This document shows, in pieces, positions 25,130 to 37,715 of a DNA stretch of 64,000 bases. This DNA is from Heterobilharzia americana. Lineage: Eukaryota > Platyhelminthes > Trematoda > Strigeidida > Schistosomatidae. A program made the position numbers and the translations under genes. Every line of letters begins with the position of its first letter. Within the stretch, counting starts at the first letter, position 1. The DNA is taken from NCBI GenBank assembly GCA_944470555.2, contig OX104127.1:155945776-156009775 (forward strand), in the 5' to 3' direction. The notes under the pieces are model-generated. The model was given only the letters and a program-made list of their open reading frames with translations. It did not search any database and was not told the DNA's origin.

Positions 25130-25450
25130 TTTAGAAGATGCTAAGGAGTGAATACATTTGCACCATTGGGACCGATTTTCAGCTGTCACTAAGACTTCTC
25201 AATCACTGACTCCTATCATCTCCTCACATTGTTCAGACCAATGATCAGAAACTTCATTGTCCGGTGCGACCTCTCGATCCTGCCACCATGAACCCTCTTC
25301 CGATCTAATCCAACTCTCCCTAGAATGGCATGTCAAGGTATGTGGTAGCCGGACATGTGCAGTACATGTCCAAGCCATCTCAGTCGATTTAGGTTTACAA
25401 TTTCATCAAATTGACTTCATTATCTTGTCTAGTTGGAGTTACTTTAAAGA
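25130..25450 (-). mobile_element. Non-LTR C-terminal fragment related to the second family (diverged)
   Basis: The minus strand reads LRWLGHVLHMSGYHIPCHAI followed by a G-G-R-I-E-R-x-H region. This corresponds to the LRWLGQVLRM... part of 33022-33352 but is clearly older and interrupted by stops. Confidence 0.6.
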
Positions 25451-25558
25451 CCACTGGAATAGTCAATCAGGTTTCTCTATTTCTGCTAGAAAGATAAATT
25501 AACATAAAATAAAGAATTCTGATTGGCCATTTCAGTAATTGTTAGGGTAGCCTTTAGA
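25443..25558. repeat. MITE-like element 1 (terminal inverted repeats with CCAATCA)
   Basis: Left arm TTTAAAGACCACTGGAATAG-TCAATCAGG is mirrored on the right by GATTGGCC...GGGTAGCCTTTA. About 116 bp, non-coding. Confidence 0.6.
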
Positions 25559-25879
25559 GTCACACAAAACTTGAGCCCAGTATTTCAAGTATTTGAAATT
25601 AATGGGCTCTATCCTGATTCATTCAACGGAATTCCTTTTCAGTGGGGTAAACTGTTTGTTTGATCGATAAATTTGAGGAGTAGACCGTTTTTATCATGCT
25701 TTAGCTCTAAACATACATCCATATAAGCATACAGCTTTGCTACCCAATGGGATTTGTCAATGGGTTGTCAAAATGATAAATCATGACTTCATCACAAATG
25801 ACTCATGCATTCATTCAGTAAAAGAAAATGGAATAAATTAACTAATTTCTCCTGTGTTTACGATCTACTTTATTATTAC

Positions 25880-25926
25880 TACCTGTATATTATATTATAT
25901 TATATTATTATATTACATTATATTAT

Positions 25927-25969
<43 letters not shown>

Positions 25970-25975
25970 TATTAT
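25880..25975. repeat. AT-rich (TTATA)/(AT)n low-complexity tract
   Basis: Imperfect TATTA units followed by about 17 AT units at 25930-25962. Confidence 0.93.
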
Positions 25976-26558
25976 GTACATTATGCAGAGAAGTGCTGAA
26001 AACAAGATAAGACCATATAAGTAACACAAATGTATTCATTTGACAACATTTTCTAACCATTACAAACTAACGCGAGTACAGTTAGTGAGTCCCTGGAATT
26101 TTGATCACTGTATATCAACAGAAGCTGACTTATGAGTTACTGAGATGTATTATAAACCCATCGTGAGATATTTAGCCCAAATAAGCAAAACATCTCATAT
26201 AACCTAGATGATATGCATATTGAATAAAGTTAGATGACATTTACAGCTGAAAATCCGTGTCACTCAGTTTCAAGATCACAAACATTGATGTTATTCTATG
26301 AGTATGAATTCCCCACTAGTCCAATGATAGAATATGAAAATGATTTACTTCTAACGTGCCAATATAATCAGAGCAACCATTCAGTATTGGATAGTAATGA
26401 ATATTTTCCCTTTTCCAATGTTCTGAACCATCACAACAAAGCCTATCATCAGTTCAGTAACTTTTGTTTTTATAGTGACTGTGATTCTACACTAGATACC
26501 ATTTTGCAGTTATAATGACAACCATCCTAGCAACTAACGAAGATTGACTCTGATTAAG

Positions 26559-26663
26559 TTTAAAGGCCACTCTAGTAACTACTGAGATAGCCAATTACAT
26601 TTCTGCCATGTCAAAATATCGAAACCTGATTGGTTATTGCAGTAGTTGTTTGGGTTGGTCTTA
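26559..26663. repeat. MITE-like element 2
   Basis: Left TTTAAAGGCCACTCTAGTAA...GCCAATTA; right CTGATTGGTTATTGCAGTAG...GGTTGGTCTTAA. Lies back to back with element 3. Confidence 0.62.
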
Positions 26664-26679
26664 ACATCACTCCTAATTC

Positions 26680-26806
26680 TAAAAACCAGCCCAAAGATCA
26701 CTGAAAAAGCCAATCAGGTCTTTTTACTTCGGTTAATAAGGTATTTTTCAACATGAACTAACGAAATATGATTGGTTATTGAAGTAATTACTAGGTTACC
26801 TTTTAA
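26680..26806. repeat. MITE-like element 3
   Basis: Left AAAAACCAGCCCAAAG...GCCAATCAGG; right ATGATTGGTTATTGAAGTAA...GGTTACCTTTTAA. Same termini as elements 1 and 2. Confidence 0.62.
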
Positions 26807-27234
26807 AGATAACCATCATTTTCAAATTAAATCCATCTGTAGCATATCTTTATTAGTGTCTAATCCCAACTTATCTTAAAATGAGATGAAAGCTGAAGTA
26901 GGATTACGCCAAGAAAGAGTTAAGCGGAACAAATGAAATCATAGCACTAATTCACAGGTTGTTCAGGGTTACTATAATGAAAATGAAAAGAGCGCGAACC
27001 TCGTCAAAATCTCGAAACTTGCAGATTAGTTCAATAATCTCTAAAGATTATCTGCTACTTACCAAGAAGTACTTTTGTCCATCTGAAGTAGGCTGTTAAT
27101 CACCAACTAGTATTACGAACAATAAATACAACAGTCATACAGTTAATTTTACATACTTCACTTTTTATCCTTACTATAAACAGAAAATTACTTATTTTAA
27201 GGTTTGCTAGGAGGTTGTTCATTAAAGGACTGAA

Positions 27235-27390
27235 ATCACTTGAAGAACCATTGGAAACCTGGGATTACTGAACAGCTATTTCGTCCTAGTATGTGACTCC
27301 TCAGCAGCACACACCAACTACTCCACCAAGGATTGACCTCAAGACCTTTAGTTCTTGTAGTAAATGAGTTAGCTAGTCAGTCATTGGGTC
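27235..27390 (-). mobile_element. SINE family B, minus copy
   Basis: Contains the hammerhead at 27264-27311 and the tRNA-like head toward 27390. 3' end near 27235. A short, rearranged plus copy lies at 27595-27712. Confidence 0.65.
27264..27311 (-). ncRNA. Hammerhead ribozyme motif in SINE family B (second copy)
   Basis: Minus strand: CTGAGGA (27304-27298), stem II GTC/GAC of three pairs, GAAA (27282-27279), stem III ATAG/CTGT with a wobble, cleavage triplet GTT ending at 27271, stem I TGCTG/CAGTA with a wobble. Invariant core kept although the flanking SINE is diverged. Confidence 0.72.
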
Positions 27391-27594
27391 AGATTTCACT
27401 GATACACAGTTTTCTACTTCTATCACCCCGCGATATAGCAAAACTATCCACCATGGTTGGCTTCGGTTTCACTTCCAATTTGGTTTACCCCACACAGGTT
27501 ACGGCTTTTCATTGGAACTTCAAGATATCCATCTGGAAGCATATACCTAGACAGTATTTAAGTTTATAGGTTTGGGGGGGTAGTTGATTTGTTT

Positions 27595-27712
27595 TAAGGT
27601 AGTACTCATCACATACTGATGAGGACTTCCATACCATGACGAAACAGCTGTTCAGTGCTCCCAAGTTTCCAATGGTTCTTCAAGTGATGTCAGTCTATGA
27701 TGAATGAAAAAA
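27595..27712 (+). mobile_element. SINE family B, short rearranged copy
   Basis: Has GACGAAACAGCTGTTCAGTG and the 3' part GATGTCAGTCTATGATGAAT, preceded by a fragment of inverted 3' end (GTAGTACTCATCAC). The ribozyme core is scrambled. Confidence 0.6.
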
Positions 27713-28104
27713 TTGTGTCTAAGATCAAATAAAATTATATTGATCCATTTAAACAAAATTTATTCCAACTCAAGGTCGAACAGCTAAGATATAAATTAAA
27801 TTTCTTACTCTAGAAAAGCTTTATGAAATTTTGGGCAGAAAAGTATAGAGAAAAAGGAGTTATACAACCACAAAGTTAACACTTAATTAAGAAAGGCGCT
27901 GATTATGCATTTAGAGCAAGAATAATTATCATCTAGCCTCCATATTTATAAGACTAACTGAAACTCAAACAACCGGGCAACCAACTTAACTGGCAATTAG
28001 AAAAATAAACTCAATAATATTGACGTTTAACATGATAATCATAACCAGCATAGGTGAAGGGAATTTTGCTTAGGTCTATTGAATAACCAATTACAAGTGA
28101 GGCT

Positions 28105-28305
28105 TTTTTTCAAGTCGTTATTCATCGTAGACTGACATCAATTGGAGGAACAAAGGAAACCTAGGAGCACTCGACAGCTGTTTCGTCCGACTACTATGAG
28201 ACTCCTCAACAGTGCGCACCCACGGCTCCGCCAGGGATCGAACCAGCGACCTTCAGGTTCCACAGCCAGCACGTTACCATTGAGCCACTGGATCAGAATC
28301 CAATA
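28105..28305 (-). mobile_element. SINE family B, minus copy with near-complete structure
   Basis: The minus strand has a head with GGTTCGATCCC, then a hammerhead-like TTGAGGA...GACGAAACAGCTGTC (first core base C changed to T), then the 3' region ending at the CAAGTCGTTATTCATCG complement near 28107. No clear flanking duplication seen. Confidence 0.68.
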
Positions 28306-28884
28306 ATCCATATTTCCAACTTTTGTTGTTGAGAATCTTCAATTGTTCTGATTGAATTAAAAGTGAAAAATCTTTTAACATTGATTCACTTGTTCCTCTT
28401 TCCACTTAACAATAACCCAGAAGACATTATTTTCTTGAAAACCTTTTTTTGGATAAAAGAATTCATGCTGAACAGTGTCAAATTGCTCTCAGAAAAAAGT
28501 TTAACATTATGAAATACCCCTAGTGTACTTCTCCCCAGCAAATGATAATGGATTCCAGCATGTTCATTAGAGTTACTTTGAGCAACACTGTCTGAAGATA
28601 AGAAAAACTGTTGATGGATTCTGCACTAACGTGAAATAGCCTTCACATTCCAGTAGTTAATTTCTTTAACCCAAACTGTAGTAAAACCATGTACTATATG
28701 GCTGTCTTTTCAGTATTTACATACAACTAAACTTGCATGCAAGTTGTTTACCATACCTAGAACTCGGTCTATATTTATGGCATACAAAAACGTCTAACCA
28801 AAATTGAAACGATACTGCCATGATAACTTAATTTTGAAGTCAAACCTAGCTACCCTCTTCCTGAATATCAATCAAGTATTTCAA

Positions 28885-29612
28885 TCAGAGGTGATGATGA
28901 TACCCAACCAACACCACCACCAACAGCAACAAGTTTCAATCACCATCAATGGGAGAAAGTTGAAGGAAGTAGCCTCTTTCACTTATCTAGGCAGCACTAT
29001 TTCAACTACAGGAGGCACAGACAAGGATGTCAAAACCACGATCAGAAAAGCAAGACAGGTGTTCATTAGCCTGAAACCAGTGTGGAGATCTTCCGCACTC
29101 AGCATGTAGAACAACATCCGGATTTTCAACACCAACACCAAGTCAGTGCTTCTATGTGATGGTTCAGAAACTTGGCGCGTTACGAAAGGGATTTCTAACA
29201 AACTACAGATATCCATCAACAACCGCCTACGCTCACTCTTTACTGAAGATCAAATCAGATGGCCAGAATAATGAGAATAAGCAACAAGGAACTCTGGCTG
29301 GCTGGCAACGAACCAACGGAGCAAGAAGCTATCGCTGAACAAATATGCAGTGGAAGGAAGTGTAGATGGATCGGGGATACACTGAGAAAATCATTCGGGA
29401 GCATCACGTGCTAGGACCTCGAGTGGAACCCAGATGGGAAGCGACGAGCTGGGCGTGGGAGGTGAGGGTGACATGGAGGAGATCGTGTGAGGAAGAAATG
29501 AGAGCTTGTGGGCTGTCGTGGAAGCAGGTTCAAAAAATTTTAGAGAACAGAGTGCACTGAAGACATGCTAACTGAAGCCCTATGTTCCATTAGGATCCCA
29601 AGGGACAAATAA
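28885..29612 (+). mobile_element. RTE/SR2-like 3' fragment (copy 10)
   Basis: Plus-oriented, from the VSITINGRKLKEVASFTYLGS region to the terminal CST/PRDK-like end near 29608. Closely matches copy 14 (61300-62300), which lies in the opposite orientation. It sits about 0.2 kb downstream of exon C in gene terms. Confidence 0.86.
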
Positions 29613-29812
29613 TGAATAAATAAATTTCAATCAGCCGGTCTATTTCGAATCTAACTGTGAGTAAGATTTCCTCCCAACCACAAACATGATTGTCATATAT
29701 AAAATATCAATTCCTTTAACAGTTTCAAAATCCTAAGGGGTATACGCCTAGCTATGTCATCGTATACATAGATTGAAATACAAAAAATGTTCCCTGGGTA
29801 TTAGATACTCAC

Positions 29813-29958
29813 GTGTCATTTGAATCAAGAATGGTGGTCTACTATCCAATTTACCAGCGGCATGTATAACTCGACAATGATAACTCCCCGTGTGTTCAAT
29901 CCCAAAAACTGCTATACGCAAGTTTCCATTACTTCGAAATTCTGTATTAGGTAGACGC
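29813..29958 (-). CDS. PTK7/otk-like receptor, exon C: second half of Ig domain 2
   Basis: This exon is 146 nt. The acceptor is TTTGTATCCAG and the donor is GTGAGT at 29812. It opens with the one base needed to complete the GC left by exon B, giving alanine at the join NGNA-RLPNTEF. It encodes the E-F strands with the canonical D-x-G/A-x-Y-x-C pattern (IEHTGSYHCRVI) and the G strand, ending QMTR. It leaves one base, so the next intron is phase 1, as expected between Ig domains. It lies 12.2 kb from exon B and 14.0 kb from exon D. Both introns are mostly transposons. Confidence 0.8.
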
Positions 29959-30404
29959 CTGGATACAAAATGCAGAAAAATAGAGAAAACGACAGATGTG
30001 CCATTAATTCTACTGATTTCCAATTATAGATTCTCATCTTTACACCATAAAACACATAAAACACATATTTTCACATTGTAGTGATAACATCTGTGCTAAA
30101 TAATAACATCCCAGTGTTGTACAAGCTGCTAAATAGTTGTTTCTATCAAGATAAACGTTAGACAACTGAAATTTTGTAAAGTTAAAGCACAAAATAAAGG
30201 GTGCCTCTTATCTATGGAAATGCCAACAAACGATAAACAAACCGTCGTGTAATGATATTTTCCAAGAGTACATCAGTCCGTATAAGAAACTAAAGGAACT
30301 AACCTTAACCAGTCAATTTAAGATAAATTATTATGAGGAGAAGTAACACAAATAGACGATAACCTAATGAATATCCAAACAGGATCACGGTGTCCATACA
30401 GGAG

Positions 30405-30850
30405 ACTATCTATTGACAGATGTCGAGCAATTTGACTTAGTATAGCAAACGGAAAGTACAAGTATCAGTAAACAAGAAGTAACATATTCCAACGATGTTA
30501 TGCTTGCTAGCCTAAGTCAGAAACGCGTCCTGTTTCCAACTGAAAAGAATGTCAAAGGACACATTTCAAAACGTAAACTTCTTATTCCGTACAGTTAACT
30601 CATGAGGTTTCACTTAGAGTTAGGCTAGTTCTAATGTCATCTAATTAATGATTGACCTAGCTGAATTGTCACAGTGAATATCAAGTCAGTATTCAGAGTC
30701 TGGAACCTGAAGACAATAGGTTCGATTCAGCTGAAAGGCTGTTGTACTGAGAACTCTCAAACTTAGATGGTAAACATTTGTCCAGTGTTCCCCACAGTAA
30801 CCAATGGTTCTTCATACGGCATCAATTCATAATGACTGCCACCTTCAGTC
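30405..30850. mobile_element. Remnants of Sm-alpha-like (30405-30560) and family B (30660-30850) SINEs
   Basis: TCGAGCAATTTGACTTAGTA at 30423 resembles the Sm-alpha 3' half. At 30690-30830 the family B order (GGTTCGATTC, CATTTGTCCAGTGTTCC, AACCAATGGTTCTTC) is recognisable but degraded. Confidence 0.45.
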
Positions 30851-32479
30851 ACACTTATTTTTCATAGACCAATGGATTATACTACTGGTCAGCAATCACG
30901 TTTTATCATATTCAAATGGTACAAATAAGTTTACTATTCAAGCTGAATTAGTACGAGTACAACTCAAATGATACTCATCTTGAACGAGTGGACAAACAAT
31001 TAAGATACTGAAATATAAAGGTTACTCTAAATGATTTGTAAAACTCTTCACCTTTCAACACTAATCTCCACCATCTTGAAAACATTGTTCACCATACTAC
31101 TGATTTAAAATTTATCCATCATACGATTTAAAAATACTGTCCCTTTTTTCCATATCAAACTAGTGTGAACAGTTTTAGTTAAATGTTACATGACTTTATA
31201 AAACTAATCACTTAGAAGTGGTTTTCGACACAGACCAACTGTTATTTGTTCTAAACATGACCAACAGTAGAAGGCAGAACAACAGCACTTGAAACTCGTC
31301 AGCTGGATATATCTGATACTTTGTGACTTTACTGGTTTCGAAGTCATTGATTAATTCAGTTAAGTAAGAAGAACAACGAGAAATTATTAAGTTTAAATGA
31401 TAATAATTGATATCCATTGTAGAAGAGTCGTGTTGCCGACGAGTGGAGCTGCGAACGTGAGCGTAATGATACTGAGACTCAATAGACACCACAACTGAAT
31501 AGTTTTACGACTGACCTCCTTCATTACCTTCTGCTTCACTGAGCCGCGTAGTAACCAGAAGACAAAGACGGCCTATAAACTGCAAGAGCGACTACAACTT
31601 TTATTAGGCAAATACATGACATATATGTATTTACAAAACTCTCAGAAAGTGAAGCCACAAATGAACCAATCCGATTTGTTGTATGAGGTCGAATCTCTCC
31701 ATTCAGGTTCTCATGTCAGCCCATGCATAAGTCATGATCTGGACATGATCTGATCATGACTTGAAAACAACTCCCCTTTTGGCTGCCTTTTGTCGCCACA
31801 TATCAAGTCGTTTATTGCATCTCATTTCGCTTGGTCAGAACAACGACCGATATATATATTGCAGCCAGTTGATGAGCTTCAAACGTGAGTCCAAGATCCT
31901 AGTCCTGGACAAAAATTGAAATTACGATAGTAATTAGTCCGTGAAAATACTGGAAACACTAAACAATGGACGCACACACGAAAAGGAGCCATTCCAATGT
32001 GTTTAATAAATGCAGAGGAAGATATTACAATGTTGAATACGAAAAATGCTTGAATTAGTTGACTACATTCCGAATTTTTAATATTTTTAGCCACAGCCAA
32101 CGAAATGTTATATAATAACATGATTTATTATTCGATTACCACCGTTTAGCTATTGGTGAACTATGGATACCATAACCATTCGGGAGGGTTTACCTATCAT
32201 CACACTAAACTGTTTTACATATGCGTATGTTCTGTAACTCTAACCCCAATTATAATCTCTAAATTAAATTACTTCTCATTACTCATTAGGAACGTGCCTC
32301 AAGATGAAATTTCTCGAATTTTTCAGTGAGGAGATATGATCTATGGGACAAACGAAGTCGGACATGAGGACAAATACTTAACAATGGAATTGGATAATAA
32401 ACGACCTAGATAGCGAATTAACAGCTAGTGGAAAACATGGGTCCCTGGATTCCAACTCAGTCGTTCAATGGCATTGTGC

Positions 32480-32645
32480 TCACTGTGAATTCCTGGTAGT
32501 CATGTGTTCACTTCCCCATGGGATCATAAGTGTGCATTGCTGAGGAATCTCGTACTCAGACGAAAGAGCCTTTTGGTGCCCGCAGGTTTTCAATGGTTCT
32601 CCAACTGATGTAAGCCCCTCGTGACTACCAATTTGAAAATTCCTA
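32480..32645 (+). mobile_element. SINE family B remnant
   Basis: TTGCTGAGGAATCTCGTACT and GACGAAAGAGCC at 32538-32571 are a decayed hammerhead; TTCAATGGTTCTCCAACTGA gives the 3' part. Confidence 0.55.
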
Positions 32646-32769
32646 GTGTTGTGAAACAACAGACGGGTAATTAAACCGTTACTGGTTACATTTCCTCTCT
32701 TACCTTTAGACAAGTTGCTCTGAGGAATAAAACTCCTAACAATTAGCCATTACAATGAAATGCAAGTAA

Positions 32770-33352
32770 GTGTAGGAAAGAGGAATGACAAAATGGTGAG
32801 ATTCGGTATAGTGTAGTTAAGATGAGGATAATGTGTGTATACATCTGTGCCACTCACATCGGTTCTCAGCTATATCACCTAGAATCAGTCTCCAACCACT
32901 GGTCCCTCTTGTCCCGCTGACCCCAACCACCTAGTCTGCATCGTCCTACATGGCTTAAACCAACAGTCGGAGACTTCATACATTGGTGCCATGTTTTAGT
33001 CTGGCCACCTCGAACCTTCTTCTAGCCTGGACCTACTTGAGCCAACATTGTGTGACGAGGCAATCGGTGACTAGGCATACGTAGTACTTGTCCCAACCAT
33101 CTCAGTTGATGAAGGTTCATAACCTCGTCAACTGATTTACCTCTACTCCATAAAACTCTACACCTGACTTCTGCATTACTCACGTGGTGACACCACGGAA
33201 TACGGCGGCCTATACTACGAAGGCAACGGTGGTCAAACAGTTGAAGCCTTCTCACATCTTCCACTTTCAACGGCCATGTTTCACAGCCATACAGTAGAAC
33301 AGAGTGGACTGCTGTGCAGTACATGCGACCCTTAATAAATAAACGGATCATT
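32770..33352 (-). mobile_element. Second non-LTR retrotransposon family, C-terminus and 3' UTR (copy a)
   Basis: The minus strand encodes YGCETWPLKVEDVRRLQLFD, HRCLRSIGRRIPW, then LHQLRWLGQVLRMPSHRLPR, a widespread post-RT region of metazoan non-LTR elements distinct from the SR2-like copies. The 3' UTR (32770-32870) matches copies at 51867 and 60680. 5'-truncated at 33352. Confidence 0.8.
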
Positions 33353-34828
33353 TATAGAATTAAGCAAGTTTACCGAGTGAATAAGTTTGTCTTAGAAAGG
33401 ATAGACAAGTGTAGATAAGTATGCAAGGAAAGAATGGAAATAGGAAGAGGGAAACAGAGTTGAACACTACGTAGACTTTTCTTTAAAGGTAATAAGCATA
33501 AACAAAGTCAGGAGGAAAGCAATGGTGTATGTGTGTGCAAATCAAAGACACACAATGAACAGATACATTCAATAGGGAGTTTTCCCTGAATATTCGTATC
33601 TTCGCTAGATAAATAAACGCAAAGACGACTGATTCAAATACTACACAAATGGAGAATGAATTTTCATTGGCATTTTCTGGAACAATGTTTTTACAACAAT
33701 TATAGTAGTGATAATTACAAGACTGTGAGAAGTATTTCAACGGATGAGTGATAGAAGAAGTATACAGAGGAATAACTGAATGATAGAGACAAGTTAGAAA
33801 AGAAAAAAACACACGCCAAGCATGAAAATATGAATGAAAGTGAGATAAGCAAAAAATAATCAATGGAAATAGGAGGGTCAGTAAAATGCTACAGTTACTA
33901 CTTTTCTGAGACTAAATAGAGACATCTTTGTTTGTTTGTTTGTTTATGCTGGCGTTTCTTTGTTTAAACTGTTCTCTGTGGAACAACAGTCCTAGTCAAC
34001 AGGTAATTCGTATCTATAAACCATAGATTACAGAATTGTGTGTGTGTATGTGTATGATTAATTCGAAGGATTGTAGATAAGAAAATCGAAAGATTATGAC
34101 GTTGATTACCGACTAACTGGATAACAAAACCAAGTGTTTTCCATAATAACTTGACGTCAACTAAACATGTATTCAGACTCAATCAGGATAGTATGGCTGA
34201 AATGAATACCATTTTACCATCGGGTAATAAGTTAAACCCTCAGAAAAGCTAAGAGCGTATTATCAAGGTCATCCTATACTTTTTGAAGATACTGGAAAGT
34301 GCTTAGTTTTGCTCTCCATCGTCCACAAAAGTCTGCTGTTTATTTCCTGAAAATAGGGAATGCATGTTGGTATGATACAAGATCGGATTGCTAGTATACA
34401 CTGGCAACAATAGACAGCCAATCTCATATCAGTGCATATTCCCAAGATAATAGCTTCATTTCCTTGTTATCCACTGATGATTGTAAGTTCTATGCTGAAT
34501 TCATGTAATTGATATTTTTCAAGACTCAGAATCTCATATACTATGAACCACTTTACGTACTGGGGTCTGGTAAAGCAAGACACAATATAGCCCTTGCATA
34601 TAACCAATTATGCATACTAAAATTATTGTGGTAAAAACTGAAAACATTTTCTGGTTTTCTTGATTGCATGCAATATGTGAAGTAGGGACTTTAAGAATGC
34701 ATGACATGAGCTCAGAATGAAACAATCAGTAACATCCACTATGATTTCGCACAGAAAACCGACATATTCAAAACACAATTTATGCTATATTCAACACTTA
34801 GAATAGTCTCAAAGCTTTGAACGCAAAC
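33353..34828. other. B-C intron DNA without recognised genes
   Basis: Short TTTG and GT repeats at 33934 and 34038. Minus-strand frames at 33483-33863 and 33964-34182 have no recognisable motif. Confidence 0.45.
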
Positions 34829-34841
34829 ACTATGCAATACA

Positions 34842-35598
34842 AAAATTCCTATTTAGACATTTAGTAAAACAAACAATGTGAGTGAAGAAATATTTCTTTT
34901 CAATTAGTTCCTCATCAATGGCTCTACACTAGGGAAACCAGATTGATACGAAGCTCAATATTCTCGCATCTGATTGACACCGGTCACCGAGTTAACATTC
35001 ATAATGCCTTTAAAGTTATTTATCACATTCCTTCTCACCTCACCCATCCTCTACGAGTTCGTCTTTTACATAGGAATCCACCTAAACAAGCCAAGTCTGT
35101 GTGTTCAGAAGAGATTCGTACAGCCTCTTCCTTTGCCTTGACCATCTGTATAGCTCATTTATTACAATAAGACTCTTCATTTCATTCACCACACAATCGA
35201 CTATAACTAATATTTTAATAGCTCTATTATTATTATTATTATTGCTATTACTACAGATTTAGCTATCTTCTTCTCCCCCTACTGTCTCTATTACCGTCAA
35301 CAATTTACCACTTTACGTAACAGTTCGTTTTTGCTCTTTAGTTACCAATATACAAAATATCAATTATGTAAGAACCTGTTCACAAAATCTTTCCACTATA
35401 ATTAATCTATGCTTTAGTTAACTGTCTTAATTACCTGATCAATTATCACCTTCTTGATATTTTGAGATTGATAACCTTTCATTGAACAACTCTCACCACT
35501 AGATTGGTTGTAATTTTACGTTTTAAAATGCTATATTAGTGTAGAGCCACTGATGAGGAACTAACTGAAAAGAAATATTTCTTCACTCACATTGTTTT
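34842..35598 (+). mobile_element. PLE insertion: C-terminal body plus inverted copy of its own 3' end
   Basis: The body (34940-35170) reads SSIFSHLIDTGHRVNIHNAF, the PLE GIY-YIG C-terminus. The 3' end at 35537-35598 is repeated in inverted orientation at 34861-34932, upstream of the body, so both 3' ends face outwards. ACTATGCAATACA flanks the whole unit at 34829-34841 and 35599-35611; the first four bases may belong to the element, so the duplication is 9-13 bp. Confidence 0.8.
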
Positions 35599-35689
35599 AC
35601 TATGCAATACATACATTACTAACGTATAATTGCTTGTAAACAACTGACATTCGTCCAAGTTACCTTGATTTGTATGATTGGTGGATAGC

Positions 35690-35850
35690 AGTTAGCAGTG
35701 GAATACAGGACGTTCATTCCATCCCATTTGAGATTTATCAACTAGGTGTAACTGCCACTTATCGAGTGTTGTTGTTCCTACTAAGATTCGAACCCGAGAT
35801 CAGTAGCTTCAAAGGCCACGGCGTTATCTACTAGGCCACAACCAATGACA
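35690..35850 (-). mobile_element. Sm-alpha-like SINE, minus copy, decayed
   Basis: The minus strand has a tRNA-like head (GTGGCCTAGTAGATAACGCC, GGGTTCGAATCT) and a degraded ribozyme (TTGATAAATCTC). 105 bp to the right of the PLE unit at 34842-35598. Confidence 0.65.
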
Positions 35851-36114
35851 TCGACACCATAGTTTGGTTAGGTAGCGCTTTTGATATTCAAACGTTGTCT
35901 ACCGCTTTATAGGTGATTTAACAACAGTCACACATGTGTTCAACAGCGGTATAGCATTACTCGTTAGATAGAATCAGACACTTGTATTTCCGCATGATAA
36001 TATCAATAACAATAAACCACATTCATAAGCTCGTCCATTGAATTTCTTTGTCCCACTGATCACTGTACTGAAGAAATGAACTGAAAGGAGATTTAGTTTA
36101 GAGGTTTCGGGGAT

Positions 36115-36325
36115 TTTATTTATTGATTTCAGGCTGATATTCATGGATGGCTAAATGATAACGTGCTAGCCACGGAACCTGTGGGTCCTGTGTTCCATTC
36201 TTGATGAGATCATGCATGCGCACCTCCAAGGAGTACCATACAATGATGAAACAGCTGTCCAGTTCTCTCAAATTTCCAACGGTTCTCCAACTGATGTCAT
36301 TCCATCAGGAACACCAACCGTGAAT
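36115..36325 (+). mobile_element. SINE family B, plus copy, decayed ribozyme
   Basis: Head (AACGTGCTAGCCACGGAACC), ribozyme remnant (CCAAGGAGTACCATACAATG then ATGAAACAGCTGTCC) and 3' part (CTCCAACTGATGTCATTCC). Lies about 415 bp left of the PLE unit at 36755. Confidence 0.65.
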
Positions 36326-36754
36326 CAATAAAAAGAGATTATGCATCACCACTGTATCATTAAACTAAAGTTTTATTACTATAACATTAGTTATAGTAAT
36401 AGTAAGCCGCAAAGATACTTATGTCACATCACATATCAAACCGAAAAAAGTAGGTGATCATATTAGATGAAGGTAGTTCTAAAGAACATGCCATTCACAT
36501 GAATTCAAGTCTCATGGAGCAAACAACAAGTGATAATCGATGGCGTATTGTACGGTTAAACAAAAGGTGTATACGGAAGGGTTACACTCTGATTCATACT
36601 CTTTGCGAATCTGGCGTTTAAAGATTAATCACAATCTCTACGCATAATCATGTTTTCATGGAACGGACTCCAGTTGTGTGATATAGTTTCATTCGGTGAG
36701 AAAATGCATGTCGACAGGCGTATGAACAAGTATCGAAAAATTATAGATAAAATT

Positions 36755-37715
36755 GTAATCTGTTTATTAGAGATGTCACACAATGAAACAGTAGCATTTA
36801 CTGGATAACTTTTCGGACACAATTTATTGTCCATATTCATATCAGCAGGTAACTCCACACATCTTCGAGACAGTCTTTATATATTCCTAATCTTCTCTCA
36901 TTCTCTGTGATGACAACGGTAGTAGAATTTTCCATTTATCTGGAACAGGTACAGAATCATTCCTGTTACTGCATGTGTTTGGTGTTGATTCGATAAACAA
37001 AGATTCAGTCGGTTATCAATCTCTCCCTCCATCCACCCAACTAAGTTAGTTTTCAACACTGTCACCCTATCCCACCCTACTATGTGATTGTGTGTCATCG
37101 CATGCAGAGCTATAGCCGAGCTCCTCTCCAGACTTCTTATCTTATTAGGATCTACTAATTTTGATTTAGCTAAGTTTTTGTGCTGTGTTATTCTAATCGA
37201 CCCTGACTAGCCAACTGCTTTGACCTATGTACTTGACCTCGCAATTATTGCAAGGGATCTGGTAAACCAGATTATTTTGCTGAATTACATCGATAGTATC
37301 TTTTAACCTTCAAAGCTTGTTTCTTAGTGAGTTTGTTGGTTTGACTGCCACTTTAATCCCAGCCAGCCTTATTGAGAATTTTTCGTAATGCTTCTGAAGT
37401 GCCTTCCTTGTATGGTAACACAGCAGAGGTTTTGAACTCTCTCTTAACCAAACACATGCAATCGAAATGAGTCTGCACCTGTTCCAGATATATGGAAAAT
37501 TCTACTACCCTTGTCATCACAGAGAATGAGAGAAGATTAGGAATATGTAAAGACTGTCTCGAAGGTGTGTGGAGTTACCTGCTGATATGAATATGGACAA
37601 TAAATTGTGTCCGAAACGTTATCCAGTAAATGCTACTGTTTCATTTTGTGATATCTCTAATAAACAGGCTAAAATGGAATTACGATGGACCACAGTACCC
37701 AAGTTTTACTCTTAT
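36755..37715 (-). mobile_element. PLE insertion: GIY-YIG body flanked by about 220-bp inverted 3' ends
   Basis: The body is minus-oriented. The central segment reads VYQIPCNNCEVKYIGQSS, a GIY-YIG start of the P-C-x-x-C...Y-I-G-Q type, with frame breaks. The arm at 36759-36983 is repeated inverted at 37449-37668; both encode MELPADMNMDNKLCPK. Both 3' ends point outwards. A 15-bp direct repeat, ATTATAGATAAAATT, flanks the unit at 36740-36754 and 37716-37730. Confidence 0.85.

Larger units (their letters stand above)
29614..32769. other. B-C intron DNA near exon C
   Basis: Besides exon C (29813-29958) and SINE remnants at 30405-30850 and 32480-32645, I see no feature. Includes a plausible but unsupported frame at 31208-31492 (minus). 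Confidence 0.45.

Noticed and set aside
26234..26515. Plus-strand open frame of 93 residues
   Set aside because: No family motif, no splice context and no codon signal that I could see; length is compatible with chance in AT-rich DNA.
35547..35585. CTGATGA followed by GAAA in the PLE 3' end, resembling a hammerhead
   Set aside because: The bases between the two motifs cannot form stem II (G-A at the first pair, then no pairing), so the core similarity is probably accidental.
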